This document shows positions 6,142 through 7,630 of a stretch of 7,630 nt of DNA, piece after piece. The stretch comes from Flavobacteriaceae bacterium (GTDB taxonomy: Bacteria; Bacteroidota; Bacteroidia; Flavobacteriales; Flavobacteriaceae). The position numbers were made by a program, and so were the translations under genes. Positions within the stretch are counted from its first letter, which is position 1. Each line of letters starts with the position of its first letter. Under the pieces are notes generated by a model, which was not told the DNA's origin, ran no database searches, and worked only from the letters and a program-made list of their open reading frames with translations. The stretch covers positions 1 through 7,630 of the forward strand of contig NZDM01000081.1 of NCBI GenBank assembly GCA_002690085.1, given 5' to 3'.

Positions 6142-7630
6142 ATGGCTGTATTAAACAAAATTAGACAACGATCAATTTTTTTAATTATCGTTATTGCGCT
6201 AGCATTATTTTCATTTGTTATTGGAGATATCTTCACCAATTTAGGGTCCAGTTCAGCAGCTGATTCCGCCATTGCCACAATCAATGGAGTGGATGTAGAA
6301 CGCAATGAATTCATGAATAAAGTGGAAAACATCCAACGCCAATCAAATGGCTCCATGACCAACACGCAAGCCATGAATCGCGCATGGGATAACGAAGTTC
6401 GTGCCAAAGTCATGCAATCTCAATACGACGCGCTAGGATTGTCTGTAGAGCGAGATTATATGCGAAACCTATTAGAGAAAAATTTAGGATCTTACGAAGA
6501 ATTTAAAAATGAAGCGGGTCTCTTTGACCAAGACAAGTTGAACGAATTTATCGCCAATCTTAAAGCTATTGCTCCAGAGACAACCACCTTAGGGGGCTCT
6601 GTCATAGACTACAAATCTTGGACAAATTTTGAACAAAATGTTGCAATTTCTGGGGTACAACAAGCCTATTTTAACATGGTTAAATCCGGAATTACGGGAA
6701 CCCTTACAGAAGGAGAATTGGATTACCAACTTGAGAACGACAAGGTCGATTTGAAATATGTTCAAATTCCATACTCTAGTGTCGCTGACAGTACCATATC
6801 AGTAAAGACTTCAGAAATCAAAGCCTACATGAAGCGCTTTCCTAAAAAATATGAGGTTGAGGCATCAAGGGATTTGGTTTTTGTGGAATTTAAAGAAGAA
6901 GCGTCCTTAGCAGATGAACAAGCCATCCAAGCCGATTTAAGTGCTTTAGTTCCTGACCGTGAGGAATTCAATGAAGCTGCCAATGCAACGCAAACCATTG
7001 TAGGGTTTAAAAACACCAAAGACAATGCTGAATTTGTCAACTCATATTCTGCTGATAATTACAATGATAATTATGTTTTTAAATCATCTTTTGCATTAGA
7101 CCATGCCGATAAAATATCTGGACTTGCCGAAGGTGAAATTTATGGGCCTTACAAAGAATCAGGATTTTATAAATTATCCAAAATGGTATCTTTAAAACGC
7201 ATTCCAGATTCTGCGAAAGTCCGCCACATATTGACCCCTTTTGTAGGGAGCACTCGCGCAGATGCTTCGGTCACCAAAACAGAAGCGGAAGCCAAAACAA
7301 CTGCCGATAGTATTTACAAGGTTTTAAAGCGAAACCGCTCTAAGTTTAAATCCCTTCTTTCTCTATCTTCCGACAAGGTGAGCAACGAAAAAGATGGTGT
7401 AATAGAATTTGCTTACACTGCTGGTTTTGCACCAGAGTTTAAGGCCTACTCTTTCGAAAACCCTAAGGGAAGTTTAGGAGTTGTGAGAACCGATTTTGGA
7501 TACCACGTGATAGAAATTTTAGGACAAGGTACCCTACAGCAAGCCTATAAAGTAGCGACCATTTCACAAGCGATTGAGCCCTCAGTTGAAACTGTTGATG
7601 AAGTTTTTAAGAATAAATCAAAATTTGAAA
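6142..7630 (+). CDS. ppiD: PpiD-like membrane-anchored periplasmic foldase (SurA_N plus parvulin), C-terminus cut off
   Basis: The frame runs from ATG 6142 without a stop for 496 codons to the right edge, so the C-terminus is missing; members of this group in flavobacteria are usually about 700 residues. A short basic N-terminus (KIRQR) is followed by one membrane helix (about 12-31), which anchors the protein in the inner membrane with the rest in the periplasm. A SurA-type N-terminal chaperone domain follows (about 40-250), beginning with IATINGVDVERNEF. A parvulin-type peptidyl-prolyl isomerase domain lies at about 354-462, with VRHIL (360-364) and DFGYHVIEI (451-459). This is the PpiD architecture, which aids folding of exported and outer-membrane proteins. 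The usual GGDLG-type segment of active parvulins reads KDGVIEF (417-423), so catalysis may be weak or lost and the chaperone role may dominate. It lies 103 bp after the CNNM gene and may have its own promoter. SurA-like periplasmic isomerase is the alternative name; the membrane helix favours PpiD. Confidence 0.9.
   Translation, partial: MAVLNKIRQRSIFLIIVIALALFSFVIGDIFTNLGSSSAADSAIATINGVDVERNEFMNKVENIQRQSNGSMTNTQAMNRAWDNEVRAKVMQSQYDALGLSVERDYMRNLLEKNLGSYEEFKNEAGLFDQDKLNEFIANLKAIAPETTTLGGSVIDYKSWTNFEQNVAISGVQQAYFNMVKSGITGTLTEGELDYQLENDKVDLKYVQIPYSSVADSTISVKTSEIKAYMKRFPKKYEVEASRDLVFVEFKEEASLADEQAIQADLSALVPDREEFNEAANATQTIVGFKNTKDNAEFVNSYSADNYNDNYVFKSSFALDHADKISGLAEGEIYGPYKESGFYKLSKMVSLKRIPDSAKVRHILTPFVGSTRADASVTKTEAEAKTTADSIYKVLKRNRSKFKSLLSLSSDKVSNEKDGVIEFAYTAGFAPEFKAYSFENPKGSLGVVRTDFGYHVIEILGQGTLQQAYKVATISQAIEPSVETVDEVFKNKSKFE

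Noticed and set aside
6120..6413. Minus-strand open frame of 97 codons over the start of the foldase gene
   Set aside because: The opposite strand has a long open frame with a membrane helix and SurA-type domain, so this is a shadow.

Overview
The window looks like chromosomal DNA from the family Flavobacteriaceae (phylum Bacteroidota). The evidence is AT-rich DNA, A-rich leaders in place of Shine-Dalgarno sites, a TTTG/TAnnTTTG-type promoter in front of the tRNA gene, a tRNA without an encoded CCA end, and a gene order of pantothenate kinase, outer-membrane barrel, TPR protein, LptC lipoprotein, CNNM-type transporter and PpiD-like foldase. I could not pin down the genus.

Left part (1-521), minus strand: the 5' end of a small lipoprotein-like gene runs off the left edge (1-211). 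An AT-rich gap of about 110 bp follows, with no gene. Then comes a tRNA-Phe(GAA) gene with its own promoter and a clear rho-independent terminator. The tRNA promoter and the start of the plus-strand cluster diverge from the 95-bp gap at 427-521.

Right part (522-7630), plus strand: seven genes lie in one direction with almost no free space. They are coaX (type III pantothenate kinase), a FadL-like outer-membrane barrel, an exported TPR protein, lptC (LPS-transport lipoprotein), a 63-residue two-helix membrane protein, a DUF21/CBS/CorC_HlyC protein, and a PpiD-like periplasmic foldase cut by the right edge. CoaX and the barrel overlap by ATGA; the TPR gene and lptC overlap by TAATG. The only gap large enough for a clear new promoter is the 103 bp before the foldase gene.

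Apart from coaX (coenzyme A synthesis), the cluster is about the cell envelope: LPS transport, an outer-membrane barrel, folding of exported proteins, and inner-membrane ion transport. I see no mobile element, CRISPR array, defence system, prophage or toxin-antitoxin pair. This appears to be a conserved housekeeping region. The parts least explained by known families are the barrel, the TPR protein and the 63-residue membrane protein.
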